36,908 bases of DNA from Planctomycetota bacterium (GTDB lineage: Bacteria; Planctomycetota; Phycisphaerae; Sedimentisphaerales; Anaerobacaceae). Positions 33,600 to 36,908 of the stretch are shown here, one piece after another. The translations under genes were made by a program, and so were the position numbers. Positions within the stretch are counted from its first letter, which is position 1. Each line of letters begins with the position of its first letter. The stretch spans positions 1 to 36,908 of the forward strand of contig VRUK01000053.1 in NCBI GenBank assembly GCA_019456195.1, in the 5' to 3' direction. Below the pieces are notes generated by a model. The model was given only the letters and a program-made list of their open reading frames with translations. It was not told the origin of the DNA and did not search any database.

Positions 33600-35454
33600 A
33601 AGTCTTAAGCTTTTCTTTCAAAGACTCGACCAGTTTAATCACCTCACCTGCGGCCTTTTCAATCGTAACTTTTTGGCTTTCGGATTCACATCTGAGTTTT
33701 ATCTCGACGTTGCCCTCTGCGACGGATCTTTTACCCACAGTAACTCTCACGGGTATGCCAATCAGGTCGGCATCTTTGAATTTTACTCCACCGCGAAGGA
33801 CCCTGTCATCCAGCAATACGTCAATACCATTATCCAGCAACAGCTGGTAAATGTCCTCCGCTGCTTTGACAACATTATCATCGTCCTGATTGACCGAAGT
33901 AACAATAACCTCGAACGGTGCAATACTAATCGGCCAGATAATACCGTTATTGTCATTGCCGAGTTCGATGGCCGAGGCAACAATGCGATTTATTCCAATA
34001 CCATAGCAACCCATAATACAGGGATTCTCATTACCTTCTTCGTCGAGAAACTTTGCGCCGAGTTTTTTGCTGTATTTGGTCCCAAGCTTGAACACCTGCC
34101 CGACTTCGATACCCTTCTTAAAAAGCAGCTTTGTGCCGTTATATGTATCGCCCTCAACGGCGCAGCGAATATCGGCGACAGTAACATTATCATCTTTGAG
34201 CGGAAAATCTCTACCGGGAACAACGTTCTTGATGTGATAGTCGGTCTTGTTAGCTCCGGTTACACCAACCGCCATCGTAGCTACTGCGTGGTCAATAATC
34301 AGCTTATTGTATTCTTTAGCTAAACCCATAGGACCAGCAAAGCCGACTTTGGCACCCGTGAATAATTCGATTAAGCCGCTGTCTTCTAAAAGTCCCACGT
34401 CAGGTCCAATGATTGTTCTAAGTTTCTCAAGATTGAGTTCATGGTCTCCACGCACAAGAACAGCGTACATTTGAGATACAGGACCTTCGTAAGATTGGCG
34501 GATGGGCATAGAATTAGAACTGTCCTTATGTTCCGCAGCATACGCCGTTGTGTTTCTACTTACTTCGTCTATCGATGAGGACCAACAGATGAGCGTCTTT
34601 ATCATATCTTTTGGTTGTGTCTTGAGAAATTCACAGACCGCGTCGATTGTGCCGACATTGGGAGTGTGTACTTCCTCCATTGGCGGTACTCCTTGTCCAT
34701 CGTCCTTCGTCTCTCGTCCCTCGTTTTTTGGCAATGGGTCCACTGCCGCTCTTTCGAGATTTGCTGCGTAAGAGCCGTCTTCGGTATAAACGATAGTATC
34801 CTCGCCCGATTCGCACGGGATAGTAAACTGATGTGATCCGGAACCACCCATTTCGCCGGACTCAGCCTCAACAATCACATATTCAAGACCGCAGCGTTTG
34901 AAAACAGTGCAATACGCATCATACATTGACTTATATGATGCATCGAGACCTGCCGCGTCGCAGTCGAAGCTATAGGCGTCTTTCATAATGAATTCGCGAG
35001 ACCGAATCGCCCCGAATCGAGGGCGGAACTCATCACGGAATTTCGGGCTTATCTGGTAAAGGTTGATGGGCAACTGTTTATACGATTTTATCTCCCCGGC
35101 AACCATGGACGTAAAGACCTCCTCAGCAGTAGGGCCGAGGACGTTCATTCTTCCGTGGCGGTCTTCAAGGCAGAACATTGTTGGGCCGTAATCAGTGCTC
35201 CGGCCGGTTTTGTCCCAAAGCTCTTTCGGTTGCAACGACGGGGCAAGGATTTCCTGTGCCCCGGCTTTATTCATCTCCTCGCGTACGATTCCAATAACCT
35301 TCAGCAGGCTTCGCCAGCCTAAAGGCAGGTAAGTATATGTTCCACTGGCAACTTTGCGTATTAAGCCGGCACGAATCATCAGCTTATGGCTGGCTGTTTC
35401 GGCATCAGCGGGAATCTCCTTCACAGTTGGTATAAACATCCGGCTGTATCTCAT
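33598..35454 (-). CDS. proS: Prolyl-tRNA synthetase, bacterial type with editing domain
   Basis: Charges tRNA-Pro; 618 residues, longer than typical bacterial enzymes (about 570). Class II motifs: motif 1 region MIRAGLIRKVASGTYTYLPLG, motif 2 FRDEFRPRFGAIRSREFIMKDAYSF, motif 3 GIGINRIVASAIE, then the anticodon-binding domain (PISIAPFEVIV, DDRVLRGGVKFKDADLIGIP). The INS editing domain sits between motifs 2 and 3 (VLVRGDHELNLEKL, VGFAGPMGL). Extra length comes from two insertions near the domain entry (about residues 239-258 and 292-327); the first is encoded by a heptamer repeat. The TAG stop lies at the tip of the palindromic element. Confidence 0.95.
   Translation of the reverse strand: MRYSRMFIPTVKEIPADAETASHKLMIRAGLIRKVASGTYTYLPLGWRSLLKVIGIVREEMNKAGAQEILAPSLQPKELWDKTGRSTDYGPTMFCLEDRHGRMNVLGPTAEEVFTSMVAGEIKSYKQLPINLYQISPKFRDEFRPRFGAIRSREFIMKDAYSFDCDAAGLDASYKSMYDAYCTVFKRCGLEYVIVEAESGEMGGSGSHQFTIPCESGEDTIVYTEDGSYAANLERAAVDPLPKNEGRETKDDGQGVPPMEEVHTPNVGTIDAVCEFLKTQPKDMIKTLICWSSSIDEVSRNTTAYAAEHKDSSNSMPIRQSYEGPVSQMYAVLVRGDHELNLEKLRTIIGPDVGLLEDSGLIELFTGAKVGFAGPMGLAKEYNKLIIDHAVATMAVGVTGANKTDYHIKNVVPGRDFPLKDDNVTVADIRCAVEGDTYNGTKLLFKKGIEVGQVFKLGTKYSKKLGAKFLDEEGNENPCIMGCYGIGINRIVASAIELGNDNNGIIWPISIAPFEVIVTSVNQDDDNVVKAAEDIYQLLLDNGIDVLLDDRVLRGGVKFKDADLIGIPVRVTVGKRSVAEGNVEIKLRCESESQKVTIEKAAGEVIKLVESLKEKLKT
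34693..34727. repeat. Heptanucleotide tandem repeat inside proS, 5 units
   Basis: Five consecutive 7-mers: TTGTCCA, TCGTCCT, TCGTCTC, TCGTCCC, TCGTTTT (consensus TCGTYYY). They encode about residues 243-254 of ProS (polar KNEGRETKDDGQ region), between motif 2 and the editing domain, where most homologs have a short loop. Confidence 0.75.
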
Positions 35455-35684
35455 TTGTGCCCTTTTTACTTGGTAACTTAACTACTTAAATATTAACAAC
35501 TCACCATTCATTAAGAGCACTTTTATAGTACGAAAGCGAAAGCTTTGCAAGCATATTTAATAACTGGCAGGCAAAAGAGTTGAACAGGCGCTTAAATTTC
35601 TGTGAATAATTCTTGCAATACGTTGCTGTCGATAGTAAAGTTACTGAAAATTTGTCTCTAAGGTTTTATAGAAGACAGGAATCA

Positions 35685-36842
<1,158 letters not shown>

Positions 36843-36908
36843 TGACTCTTAATTTTAGCAGTTTGTATGTATTTGCCGATATAGCTTTCAGAATATTATT
36901 TATCTGGA

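Noticed and set aside
33532..34323. 263-codon plus-strand open frame
   Set aside because: Fully antisense to the C-terminal part of proS and across the palindrome; composition (Asn/Ile-rich) is that of an antisense shadow.

Overview
This window reads as the chromosome of a planctomycete-like bacterium, most probably Phycisphaerae/Sedimentisphaerales-type. The evidence is the LamG/Fn3-like/PA14 surface protein with a VDDFESY C-terminal module, a mosaic pilus/type II secretion locus with PilMNOP-type genes, a DUF4416 gene, a DUF3616 protein and a PL11 polysaccharide lyase. This placement is inferred from protein style; no rRNA or marker phylogeny was available.

Layout. (i) 1-4.6 kb: the 3' part of a large secreted multidomain protein closed by a strong terminator, two small membrane proteins (DUF5808; PLDc_N-like), an iron-sulfur flavoprotein and a small membrane-protein gene with an apparent frameshift. 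(ii) 4.6-10.5 kb: nagA diverges from argH-thiL, a secreted PL11 rhamnogalacturonan lyase and tsaE. (iii) 10.9-26.25 kb: a long run of same-strand genes for a type IV pilus/type II secretion machine: five prepilin-like proteins, PilM, PilN, PilO, PilP/GspC, a secretin, the ATPase and the PilC/GspF platform protein. Between the secretin and the ATPase sit four signalling genes: a membrane histidine kinase, a lone receiver, a GAF-HD-GYP protein and a STAS protein. (iv) 26.4-28.5 kb: a DUF3616 protein and a YebC/PmpR-type regulator. (v) 28.5-33.4 kb, minus strand: O-antigen ligase-like protein with C-terminal TPRs, a WecA/MraY-type phosphoglycosyltransferase, a DUF4416 protein and a Tat-exported sugar isomerase-like protein. 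(vi) 33.4-36.9 kb: a roughly 157-bp palindromic element touching the proS stop codon, proS, tRNA-Lys(CTT), and a tyrosine recombinase whose 3' end is the antisense of that tRNA. This marks one end of an integrated element that continues past the right edge.

How the genes may work together (inference). The secretion/pilus locus carries its own sensor-to-c-di-GMP cassette. Its ATPase begins with two 24-residue repeats of the MshEN type, a known c-di-GMP-binding fold, and an intact HD-GYP phosphodiesterase is encoded two genes upstream. That suggests local c-di-GMP control of the machine. The ATPase also has Asn in place of the Walker A Ser/Thr, and the second prepilin lacks the cleavage-site Gly. 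The PL11 lyase and the LamG/PA14 protein are plausible extracellular partners, but nothing in the sequence links them directly to the machine.

Other points worth checking are a probable ATC start codon for the WecA-like gene, two degenerate heptanucleotide tandem repeats (one inside proS), the proS stop codon lying at the palindrome tip, and an 11-nt copy of the tRNA anticodon region beside the integrase start.
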